NCBI GenBank assembly: GCA_016508695.1
Contig: VNKQ01000018.1
Location: 62,001 to 126,000 of the forward strand
Source: Hyphodiscus hymeniophilus
Taxonomy: Eukaryota > Ascomycota > Leotiomycetes > Helotiales > Hyphodiscaceae
Reading direction: 5' to 3'
DNA length: 64,000 nucleotides
In this document: in pieces, positions 21,409-30,231 of the stretch
How positions within the stretch are numbered: position 1 is the first letter of the stretch
Layout: every line of letters starts with the position of its first letter
Made by a program: the position numbers and the translations under genes
Notes under the pieces: generated by a model
What the model was told of the DNA's origin: nothing
What the model saw: only the letters and a program-made list of their open reading frames with translations
The model's database searches: none

Positions 21409-22041
21409 CTTCGCTCTGAAACTATGCGAAAGGGATACAAGGAGTTCGTAATATGGGGAATTAGGATAGATTGGATATTAGTTGGTTGAATCGCAAGGAA
21501 AGATAATTTAAAAGGGAGATAACAACCAAGTGATTCGCTACATCGTGCGAGAAGTTGCCATATATTTCTGACCTCACACTCGGTGGGCTTCTCTTCTGGC
21601 TTTATGATTAAGGCTATTGGTGCGATTTGATACCTGCTTGATGCAAACAACGGTGAGTAGCTACAAGAAGAGTGATGTCGACCTATTGTCTACCGGCCGC
21701 TCTTGCCCTCATCGTTATCCTCGTTCTCTATTTCCCTGTCCTTACGAATTCCACACTTCTCGCATTTTCTCTTCCCTGACCGAGAAATCAAAAACGCCCT
21801 CTGGCCCAGTCCTCTCCTCGGACTCCCGTTCAACGCTCAGAACCTCCCGCGATGACGATCGCCGGGATCGAGAGGACCAATGCCTCGTGAATCCGGTTCG
21901 ACCACGGGGATACGGTACCAGATTATCTGCGAAGCTAATTCGTTCGCGGTCTTTTGTGCGGATTTCAGAATTTGCGGGTTTATGAACTCTGCTCAGTCTC
22001 CGCGCAGCGTGTGAAGCACACAAAACTACGGCGTGACGAGG
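21409..22041. other. Intergenic, 0.6 kb
   Basis: The open frames here (plus 21617-21985 and minus 21742-22203) show no domain. The region may hold the promoter of the small membrane-protein model that follows. Confidence 0.4.
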
Positions 22042-22468
22042 ATGGATATGAGCATGGCTGATATCCTTGAGGGTTTTGAGGAAGTGAAGACTCTTGGACT
22101 CGGTGAATATGGCACAGATGATACTATCGGAATAAATGGAGGCGAGGAGATGATGGATGTGAGTGTCGTGATTCGAAGGCATGTATACTTGTACTGATAT
22201 CACATCACGGTTTTCAGCTTGCTTTGTAGGTTTGGTCTTTGTAGCGATTATCTGGTTTAGTATCTGGATGTTGCGGGAGAGGAGGCGTGAGATCAGGGAT
22301 CGAAAGATGAAGCGTGGAAGATTTGTGGACTGGATGTATAACGATTTTGAGATTGATGATGTGACGATCTTGGAAGAATCTTGGTTACTCGTACTGATGG
22401 AAGCTTTGGAAGTATCTCGGAGTCCTTGTGAAGCGGGAGTTCATGGGCGGTGCTGGAGCCCAGCGTAG
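22042..22468 (+). CDS. Possible small single-pass membrane protein
   Basis: Tentative two-exon model: 22042-22162 and 22218-22468, 123 aa. Exon 1 encodes an acidic, Gly-rich segment starting MDMSMADILEGFEEVKT. Exon 2 opens directly into a membrane helix (CFVGLVFVAIIWFSIWML), followed by a strongly basic stretch RERRREIRDRKMKRGR. The donor GTGTCG is weak. A better-looking GTGAGT two bases earlier breaks the frame, so this could also be a decaying copy. The layout (intron, helix, charged tail) repeats that of the genes at 20575 and 22678. No family is recognised. Confidence 0.35.
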
Positions 22469-22677
22469 TGCAACCGAAAAGGTGGATTTCTGGTCCAGGT
22501 CGCGAAAGGAGATGTACTACGAATTCACAACCAAGAAAATGAAAGAAGATTTCAAGGCGTCCTCTCTGTATGTAAGGTCCATAAAAGCGCAGGTCACCTT
22601 TACCCTGAAGTCAATTCTGTCTCTTCCGTCAACCTGCCTACTCATTTCGGTTTTGACGCCGAAGTCCAATCAAGGGA

Positions 22678-23145
22678 ATGATCATGGAAGATTCGCAACC
22701 AAATATATATTTAGAAAAAGACAGCAAGAAGGTTCAAGACGATATGCGGAAGCTCCCAAGGCTGAATTTGGCTCATGGCGATAGAGATGGGCTCGTATCC
22801 TTGCCTTCAGAGATATATGGCAAGAGGTCGGGAGCTTGGGGAACGCAGCTGGTGACGGCCATTGAGTACGGCATTTTACCTGTAAGATTCCATCGTATAT
22901 TTCTTTTTGCCATTACGCATGAAGAGCAGACGTCCACAATGGAAAGGGATTGCTTCTAACTCTTTCTCTAGATTCCAAGGGGACTAGCACCTGGCCTGGT
23001 GATCTTCAACTGTCTTATAGTCATTGCCGTCTTCGTGATCATGATGTCTGTGGGACGAAGGCCACGGTCTGAGAACCTGGATATGGAGGCGAGAGGCTCT
23101 GATGAGATGGACAGTGGCGAGATGTCGATACGCCCAGCTATGTAG
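22678..23145 (+). CDS. Predicted small single-pass membrane protein
   Basis: Two exons: 22678-22881 and 22972-23145, 125 aa. Exon 1 (MIMEDSQPNIYLEKDSK...) encodes a hydrophilic region ending AIEYGILP at a good GTAAGA donor. Exon 2 starts IPRGLAPG and enters a helix (LVIFNCLIVIAVFVIMMSVG), followed by RRPRSENLD and an acidic tail ending MSIRPAM. No signal peptide is visible, so this may be a fragment of a longer gene whose 5' exons I could not define, or a separate small protein. The family is unknown. Confidence 0.45.
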
Positions 23146-24170
23146 GCCTGTGACTGAGGTTTGGTGGAAGAGGTCTTGAGTTTTTTAGTCTTGAGCGAAA
23201 TTGTGGTCTGGCTCGAGGTTCGAATTACTCTCTTCAGTCTTCGCATGCGGTCATTGACAGTCCTAATAGGTTATCGTCCAAAGCAATCAAAACAAAGAAG
23301 GCGTCCGAATTCCCCGGAATTGAGCGTAGTCCGAAATCCAATGAGTTTCAAAATCTATCAAATCTTCCTTAATATTCGTAAGTGCTGCTTGACGGGCCTG
23401 TTGCCGGGAAGTACCTCTCTCCGGACGCCATTCCATGGCGAAGAATGGCCGGTATCTGGAGCTGCGAGGAAGTTCTGTGATCGCCCTCTCTTTCTGTGTC
23501 AGATGGAACTACCGCTCGATAACATTAAATAAGCCATTCTTCGTACATTAAATCTTGGTATAAATGCACTTGGGGAAAGGCAAGTTGGTAGAGCTTGTGA
23601 CGAAGGTAATAAACCAAACCGATTCTTCTACGCATTATATCGTTGGTATTGTATCCTTGTGATATACGATATCATTTCAACCGTGAAGGCACAAATGAAA
23701 CAAGATTATGAGTAGACTTTATATTACAAAGCAGGGGGGTGGGACAGCATTATTGTCAACCTAGTTGGCGACTCGGCTAGCATGCCCAACTTTGTGAAGG
23801 ATTGAGGCTCTGAGCTCCCACTCGGGCGTCTCCGAGAGCTTAGCTTCTACTAGATCTGTCGCAAGACTTTGAAAGTAAATAGATAAACAAACAAATAGAT
23901 AAATAAATAAATAAGCGAGGTTGCGATATGTCTTGTATCCCCATGTTTTAGGATCTCATAACTCGTAACTTGTAACTTGTCCCTTGTCCCTTGTAACTTG
24001 AAACCTGTATATACCTGGTGAAGACTGATGTGTTCCTTGAACTCGGCCTGTTGGTTGTTGTGGCTGAGAAAGATGTTGTCACCGTGCAGCCTTGTCAGTC
24101 CCTCCCGTCTGTCCCAAGACTCCCAACCACCCAATAATCTCTTATGCCAACCCCTCCCTTTTCCCATCAA

Positions 24171-24197
24171 CACCACCACCACCACCACCACCACCAA
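24171..24197 (+). repeat. (ACC)n trinucleotide run
   Basis: About nine uninterrupted ACC units in the leader region of the MARVEL-domain gene. Confidence 0.9.
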
Positions 24198-24370
24198 GAT
24201 AAAAGCACGTTACGCTGCAGGTAAGAAGACGGAAGGAATCTCTACTCTTTACTCGCTCGTTTGTCACTCATCTTCTCTTGCTCTTCCCTCACTCTCACTC
24301 TCACTCTCCAGCCATCTCTTCCTTCTTGTAGATCACTTTTCCCTCCCTCTCTCTCACCCGATATCACCCC

Positions 24371-24402
24371 ATCTATCCATCTATCCATCTATCCATCTAT
24401 CC
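24371..24402 (+). repeat. ATCTATCC tandem repeat, four copies
   Basis: Four perfect 8-bp units within the CT-rich leader upstream of the MARVEL-domain gene. Confidence 0.9.
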
Positions 24403-24716
24403 TCATTCGTCAGCAACAACAACATCATCAGGAAACAAGTTTCATCCCTGCCGATATCAGACAACTCACCGTCCCGTACGCAAGAGACATCCGTCTTCCC
24501 CCAAGACCCGGCACATATCCTGTCACTCTTAGCTGAGCTTTGATATAAGGCTCGAGTCTTCTCGTCCGTTGTCTGTTTCATTCACCCCTCCGTTTGAAAC
24601 AACATCCATCGGCAGCCTCGTTGAGCTTTCGACCTTCCGTCGCATAGCATCGTCGACGCTGCTCAACTCTCCAATCACATCGGCCACCCTCCCATCGCAT
24701 CCGCCACTCAGCAAAG

Positions 24717-25369
24717 ATGCTCTTCGGAATCTTCTTCGCCTTTTGGCGCTTCATGCAAATCATCACTCTGGTGAGTTTCTCCCGTTTGCTGCGCAATCAG
24801 ACCACAGCTAACATCCACAGATTCCAACCCTCGGCATGCTCGCCTACTTTGTCCACATCTACACGAAAGCGAACGCCCTCACCCCCAACTACATCCTCGT
24901 CCTCTTCATCGTCTCCGTCCTTGGCGCAGCCTGGGCAATCGCAACACTCTTCACCTACCACCGCGCACGATCCAACGCCCTCTTCGTCTCCTTCGTCGAT
25001 CTCCTGTTCGTCGGAGCCTTCATCGGCGGCGTCTACGAGCTCCGGTTCATCTCCCACGCAAACTGCACGCACGTAACCGACGGAGCCACATACTCGATCT
25101 CAGGCTCCCTAGGCTCCGTCTCGGTGAACGGTCTCCACGTCAGCACGTCGAAGACTTGCGCCATGTTGAAGGCTTCCTTTGCGTTTGGCATCATGAACTG
25201 CATCTTCTTTGCCATCACGAGCTTACTTGCGCTGTTTGTGGGGCGGGGACGTGAGAAGGATAGGGTTGTCGTCAAGGAAACCCATTACTCGAGACATGGC
25301 CATCGCCGAAGTGGTTCCCATCGAAGCCACCGAAGCTCGCACTCGGGTCGCAGAAGCGCTTATGTCTAG
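24717..25369 (+). CDS. MARVEL-domain four-helix membrane protein
   Basis: Two exons: 24717-24770 and 24821-25369, 200 aa. Four hydrophobic segments are visible: FGIFFAFWRFMQIITLIPTLG, YILVLFIVSVLGAAWAIAT, LFVSFVDLLFVGAFIGGVY and FGIMNCIFFAITSLLALFVG. A lumenal or external loop lies between the third and fourth, with two Cys (ANCTH and KTCAM). The cytosolic tail is His/Arg/Ser-rich (RHGHRRSGSHRSHRSSHSG). This is the MARVEL layout seen in Nce102-like plasma-membrane proteins, which organise membrane microdomains. The ATG sits at the end of a long CT-rich leader, and the first intron splits helix 1, a common arrangement in fungal members. Confidence 0.85.
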
Positions 25370-26620
25370 ATGATTGGAGATAGACTGGGGATAGAGAAGT
25401 AGGAGTTTACGACCATTTATGACTTTTGATACCTGGGAGTTGGATAGCATCTTGGATATTCATCATATTGGAAATGTCTAGTAAGAATTACGTATAAATG
25501 CAGGATTATGTATAAATGCAATGTCTCAAGCAAATCCTCCGGTCTCGTTGTGAACTCGAAAGCCCTTCCCGCGACGCTAGGTCCTCAGCATTTCCCTCCC
25601 CATCATATCTCCAAGCATTTGATTTCAAGCCTCGAGGTCTTCGTGTACATTTGTTACCTAAGTCCAGGTATATTCTACATCTAATAAACCTCATTCCTCC
25701 ATCCATGAATCAACGCGAGAATCTCAATCTACCATAACGCATCACGCTGCACTGTATGCAGCCCTGGTATCTCCAAACGCACCCTCAAAGATTCAGATTG
25801 CTCTTACGGCGCTACGAATGTACTATCATACACATCCTCAGCCAGACCACCTACCAGCGATCTCCACTCCAACGACATCCTCCTCCCACCCTCCAAGCCA
25901 ATACCAACGGGACGGGACATCTGGTATCAAGTACCTCGCTCCGCTGGCCGAAGTGAGACCTTTCCTACGCCTACTACCTAGGTACTTCCTCGACGGAACT
26001 GACCAAATCCACTCGGGGCGCCGTCCGCTGAATCTCGACTTCGAGCATTCAAACGAGCACGTTCTGCGGCCGGTGTAATTAATCCATTCTTTCATATACG
26101 CTCCAGCACTGCTTCATCGAGGTATGGGAATCATTGCGATGCAAAACGTCATTCTTGACGATCCATCAATCAGGCCTGCGACTCCGTGTCCACCTCTATC
26201 CTTTCCGCATCGGCGACTTCTCTCCTTTTCCCCCTCGTGGCGTGCAGCTCGGGTTGGTTCTTGAATGGCAATATTACACAACCGAACTTTGATCGCAAGG
26301 CGGTTTGAGAGGATGGAGAAGAATAAGCTGCTGAAAGTATTTACTCAAGATGCACTCACCAAATCACTCGCGTCGGGCAGATTCAAGTGAGTGGACTCGA
26401 TGTGGTAGACTTTAGGTTGCAGCTCTGCATTCGCAGCTTTCTACATGGATGGATAGACGCATGTCGGTCGAATGGCTCACATTTTCAAGGGATCGAGCTC
26501 TCCGTCTCCCATTCATGCCACTCGGCAAGTTTCAATAGGACTCGATTGCAGCCTAGCCACTTCAGAAATTACTCTTAACAAGATCGAAATTGCATTGAAC
26601 AATAATACAAACAATAACGA
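25370..26620. other. Intergenic, 1.25 kb
   Basis: It lies between the 3' ends of the MARVEL gene (plus) and the secreted-protein gene (minus). The open frames are under 90 codons with no recognisable feature. I see nothing else. Confidence 0.5.
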
Positions 26621-27408
26621 CTAGTGTCCATCGTGGTTCTCCTTCTCGTGTCTTGCCAGAATCCCAGAATCGCACTCATCCTTACTCACTCCCCGCAGGA
26701 TGACATTCCAACCTCCTCGACTGAATTGTTGCCCACATATTTCGCTGCTGTCTGGATGTGTGCAGGCACCTTCATGAAAGATTCTCCAAGCCAAGAAGCC
26801 TAATGATTGGGTTTTGGTGGAGATATTGTAGTCGTTCTGTACATACCTAGTTAGTCATCAAGAGAACAGTAATCACACAGAAACAATGAAGCGTCAGGAC
26901 CAAAGCAAAGGAAAAGCTCGGAAACCAGAGTCTAATAGGATTCAAGAACTTACGTCGTTACATATGATTAGCGCAGCTTGATTATGACAACTCCTGATGG
27001 TACATGACTTGGCGGGCGAGAGCAGCATTGCGCTCTCATCGGGATCATGAGCGAGCTTTATGATATTGTAGAGCGTAGACCGCTCGTCCGCTCCAGCGAA
27101 ACCTTGTGGCCAGCATATGACGCCGTTCTCCTAAGAGGCGTTAGCAAGAAAATCATGTGATGAGACAATAGAAATGTAATCTTTCATGTGGTAACTCACG
27201 GGAATAGGAGTAGATTGGACGGCGTGCGCAAATTGATCCAAGACAATCTAAGTATATGTTAGATTGTCTGTTCTCTCATACTGTAGTCAAGGCGACTTAC
27301 CTCCTTCGAGCCTTTTATATCTTTTCCCTCAATGGATTGGGTATGAACCAGCCGGAAGCTCCATCCGAGGCAGAAAACTTGTAAAGCTGTGCGCAATGTA
27401 AAGAGCAT
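26621..27408 (-). CDS. Small secreted cysteine-rich protein (effector-like)
   Basis: Assembled by hand from four short exons: 27408-27301, 27247-27200, 27130-26954 and 26836-26621, 182 aa. All three introns have GT-AG ends and phase 0, and the joined frame is open to a TAG. Residues 1-25 (MLFTLRTALQVFCLGWSFRLVHTQS) form a signal peptide with cleavage near HT/QS. The mature part holds seven Cys (in GVICW, KSC, RSC, IICND, GACTH, EICGQ and DECDS) and no membrane helix, so disulfides are likely. The C-terminus is hydrophilic (RHEKENHDGH). I do not recognise a named family. Small secreted Cys-containing proteins of this size are typical of plant-associated fungi, but host interaction is inference only. 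The odd Cys count could mean a free thiol or a dimer. Confidence 0.72.
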
Positions 27409-27871
27409 AGTGAAGTTAAGTTATCGGCAGAGTCTTGGGTTTCCGTATCATCAAATATCAAGTTTCAAGAGAAGAAATGCAGGACAGAATAATAGGAGGT
27501 TGTTGCAAAATGCAACAAAACTATGAGTTCGCCCCATGGCCAAGATCCACCATCCCACATTTATATTGGTTCCGTGGTGCCACTGTGCCGGGGGCCCGAT
27601 GCGCATGCTAGCGCCCAATAATTGCTGCTGGCTGTGCTGGGTCCTGGAGACTGGAGGAGCCTGGAAGTCTTGGAAATATGGAGTTACGTTGTACCTCGGC
27701 AGACCCCCTTTATCTCCAAGCGGAACGTGATGATTAGTTCGATTTCTGGAGCCATAGTTTCTGGTGGTTCAGGAGGACTTCGAAGTAATCGCGGATTTCT
27801 GCTCTCTTGATTGAGTTGGATATTGCTCGACGCTATGCCGAAAAAATTACTCGTGTTGGGTATCAAAAATA
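27409..27871. other. Intergenic, 0.46 kb
   Basis: Upstream region of the secreted-protein gene and 3' region of DPH2, both on the minus strand. No gene is seen. Confidence 0.5.
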
Positions 27872-29632
27872 TCAACGACGCTCTGCACCTTCACCAATAG
27901 TATATCCTCTCGCAACACCGGCCCTGCCCTCTTCAATATTCTCGCTTGCGTCAGCCTCGTTGAAATCAGATCCAAGCCCAGTCCAGGTCCTTTGACTTCT
28001 CAGATACTCGGCGCCAGGGCTCACTGCTCCATTGACAGTTGCAACATCTAGCTTTGCCCTCCTTGCAAGAACATTGGATGCTGTTCCCTGCGTCATTGAA
28101 GTTGGAGTGGCCGCCGAGGATGAGCTATTCGTAGGAGGCGAGATCATGGTCTTGCGCATCGGTCGAGAATGTGAGACGTACCGGCCAGTTCGAAGGTCGA
28201 ATTCAGGAGGGGCGGACTCTTCCTCCAAATCCAGATCTCCACCATCAATTTCATCTCGTCCAAGGTCTCCATCTTCGTGCTCATCAAGGGCGGTGTTCGC
28301 GATATCGCCTGCCTCTAGGGCCGCAGGCTTCCTAATTTCCAAAGACTCGAAATCTCCTCTCCAACTCCCACTCCATACTCGCTCCTCATCACTCATCAAG
28401 CAGATTCCCAGCTCAAACGGCGTGATAATAGGTCTATAGAACTCCGTACTCTCAATCAAACTACTCTCCCAGCACCCTATGACTACCCATCCACCAATTT
28501 CTGAAAAGTTCGCTATCTTCGCTGCATTAACCTTCCCCACCACAAACGTGTAGCTCTTTTTCCCAGCAGCAGCGATTTGGTCTTTGATGGCAGTGACAGT
28601 AGCGAGGTAGTTGCGCACAGAAAGTGTATTGATTAAGATTCCAAAGATGCCGCACGTTGAAAGAGAAGTCAGGAGTCCGTAGCGACGACGAAGAGCGATT
28701 CTCGTGTTGCTTTCCACCGTCCTCGTTGGAGTAGATGATGATGTAGTGGGATATATATGTAGATCCTTCACTCGGCTCGAAAGCGTGAGGAGTAGCGCTG
28801 GAGGAGGATCCGAGATATGGAAAACACTGTAATCTTTCAACTCCTCTTCACTCAGTTCGATTTTCCGATTCGGTATCAAACTCGAGGGGTCGTGCACTAC
28901 TTCTGGTGCGAAGATATTCTTCCATCCTCTCCTCCCGAGTGCTTCCCTCACCACTGGGATATGAGAGTGGTATGTGATATCTGCCATCAGCACCACTCTT
29001 TCTTCTTTGCTACTTTCGTCCTCCCCTGCATAGGTGATCTCGAAAGCCGCAACGACATCTTCAGTATCCATCGGTCGAAAGGTAAAAATATATATGACAG
29101 GTAGTCTCGCGGTAGGGGACAGACATGATCGACCGTAATGAACCACAACTTCAGCATCGACATGCTCCGATGCTATCTCGTCAACACAGCACGCACCATA
29201 TGATGTATCTGCCAGTATAGATAGTCGATGCTTTTCGTTTCTCTCCTCGTCTCGAGTTTGCGCCTGCTCCCCATCCCGTATACCTGGCGTGATCATCGAG
29301 ACATGGTTGAAGCTCGTCTCCAAGCTCTCCCCCTTCAGTTGATTGACCACAGCCGTATCCTCATTTGACCCTATTAGTTTCAACTGCTTTTCCAGCCCTT
29401 CAAAGACTCTGACCGCATCTCCCAGCATATGATCCGGGAACTGCAGCGCAACTCTCTTCCACCCTCCGTCACAAATCTCCCTGGCGGTCCGGTCCACCTC
29501 GTAAACACTCCATATCTCCTCATCTGCTAATCTTGGCTCTTTACTCGTAGTCAAAGGAGTGGGATCTTCGAAGATGTGTGACTCGGGAGTAGAGAGAACA
29601 GGGGGCGCATGGAGTTGAACTTCGTCTGGCAT
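27872..29632 (-). CDS. DPH2: Diphthamide biosynthesis protein 2 (Dph2)
   Basis: Single exon, 586 aa. Family landmarks in order: ICDGGWKRVALQFPDHMLGDA near residue 55, ILADTSYGACCVDEIASEH with the iron-sulfur Cys region, VVHYGRSCLSPTARLPVIYIF, and later YGLLTSLSTCGIFGILINTL, SYTFVVGKVNAAKIANFSEIG and WVVIGCWESSLIES. The tail is acidic (DLDLEEESAPPEFDLRTGRYV). Dph2 pairs with Dph1 in the radical-SAM-type enzyme that transfers the 3-amino-3-carboxypropyl group to a His of elongation factor 2, the first step of diphthamide formation in the cytosol. The length is normal for filamentous fungi, and the ATG lies immediately before the conserved N-terminus. Confidence 0.93.
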   Translation of the reverse strand: MPDEVQLHAPPVLSTPESHIFEDPTPLTTSKEPRLADEEIWSVYEVDRTAREICDGGWKRVALQFPDHMLGDAVRVFEGLEKQLKLIGSNEDTAVVNQLKGESLETSFNHVSMITPGIRDGEQAQTRDEERNEKHRLSILADTSYGACCVDEIASEHVDAEVVVHYGRSCLSPTARLPVIYIFTFRPMDTEDVVAAFEITYAGEDESSKEERVVLMADITYHSHIPVVREALGRRGWKNIFAPEVVHDPSSLIPNRKIELSEEELKDYSVFHISDPPPALLLTLSSRVKDLHIYPTTSSSTPTRTVESNTRIALRRRYGLLTSLSTCGIFGILINTLSVRNYLATVTAIKDQIAAAGKKSYTFVVGKVNAAKIANFSEIGGWVVIGCWESSLIESTEFYRPIITPFELGICLMSDEERVWSGSWRGDFESLEIRKPAALEAGDIANTALDEHEDGDLGRDEIDGGDLDLEEESAPPEFDLRTGRYVSHSRPMRKTMISPPTNSSSSAATPTSMTQGTASNVLARRAKLDVATVNGAVSPGAEYLRSQRTWTGLGSDFNEADASENIEEGRAGVARGYTIGEGAERR

Positions 29633-30231
29633 TGTGATGATGAGGGGTTGTTTGGCGGGGCAACTTTTTTCTCTGGTGAAGGCGGGGATTGAAGGCAGAA
29701 TTGTCGGTTGAAATTCAGGGGCTTTGATTGGATTCCATCCTACCTACAGTAATCAGCAGCTCGGTTCAATGGGCATTTCTGGGAATAGCAGCAGGTTTTT
29801 TTTTAGCATTTATTGTATTATTCTATCCTTACATAGCCATGAGCGCTACCCATCGCTACCCATCTCTAATGCGATGCAATGGGGTCGAACTTGCTGTTCA
29901 TGCTGAAAGTAGTCTTCTCGCCCTCATTTACAGACAAACCACTTCTCAATGCACAAATATTCATTCCCATTCCATTCATAGGTCGAAAGATGCCGCTGAT
30001 GCTGAAAGAAACGCTTGCCACTCGTCAAAGAAGACGTGCCATTTCTCCATGCCGTTCTTCGTGCGGATAAATTCGTCCCTTGCTTCGTGTTTGTCCATAA
30101 TGCATCTTCCGCTCGGCATCATGTCCATGGTAACCATCCTAAATACACAACCACCATAGAATAAATGAAATAAGTAAGCACTTAAGCTCACCAGGGTATC
30201 GAAACAATACAATACAACCTCATCCACCGTA
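29633..30231. other. Intergenic, 0.6 kb
   Basis: Lies between DPH2 and the next minus-strand gene. A plus-strand open frame at 29728-30159 has one hydrophobic stretch near its start but no homology I recognise. Confidence 0.45.

Larger units (their letters stand above)
23146..24716. other. Intergenic, 1.6 kb, rich in simple repeats
   Basis: It holds an AAAT/AGAT-type A-rich run near 23876-23915, 7-bp TTGTAAC/TTGTCCC repeats at ~23960-24000, an ACC run and an ATCTATCC run. The right-hand ~450 bp are strongly CT-rich on the plus strand, as in leaders of highly expressed fungal genes, and probably form the promoter and 5' UTR of the MARVEL gene. The open frames here are low complexity and not credible proteins. 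Confidence 0.6.

Noticed and set aside
23560..23850. Possible tRNA-like segments (GTTGGTAGAGCT and neighbours)
   Set aside because: No matching B box (GGTTCGANTCC) or cloverleaf pairing follows at the right distance.
24028..24543. 171-codon plus-strand frame upstream of the MARVEL gene
   Set aside because: The translation is low complexity from CT-rich and simple-repeat DNA. Leader sequence explains it better.
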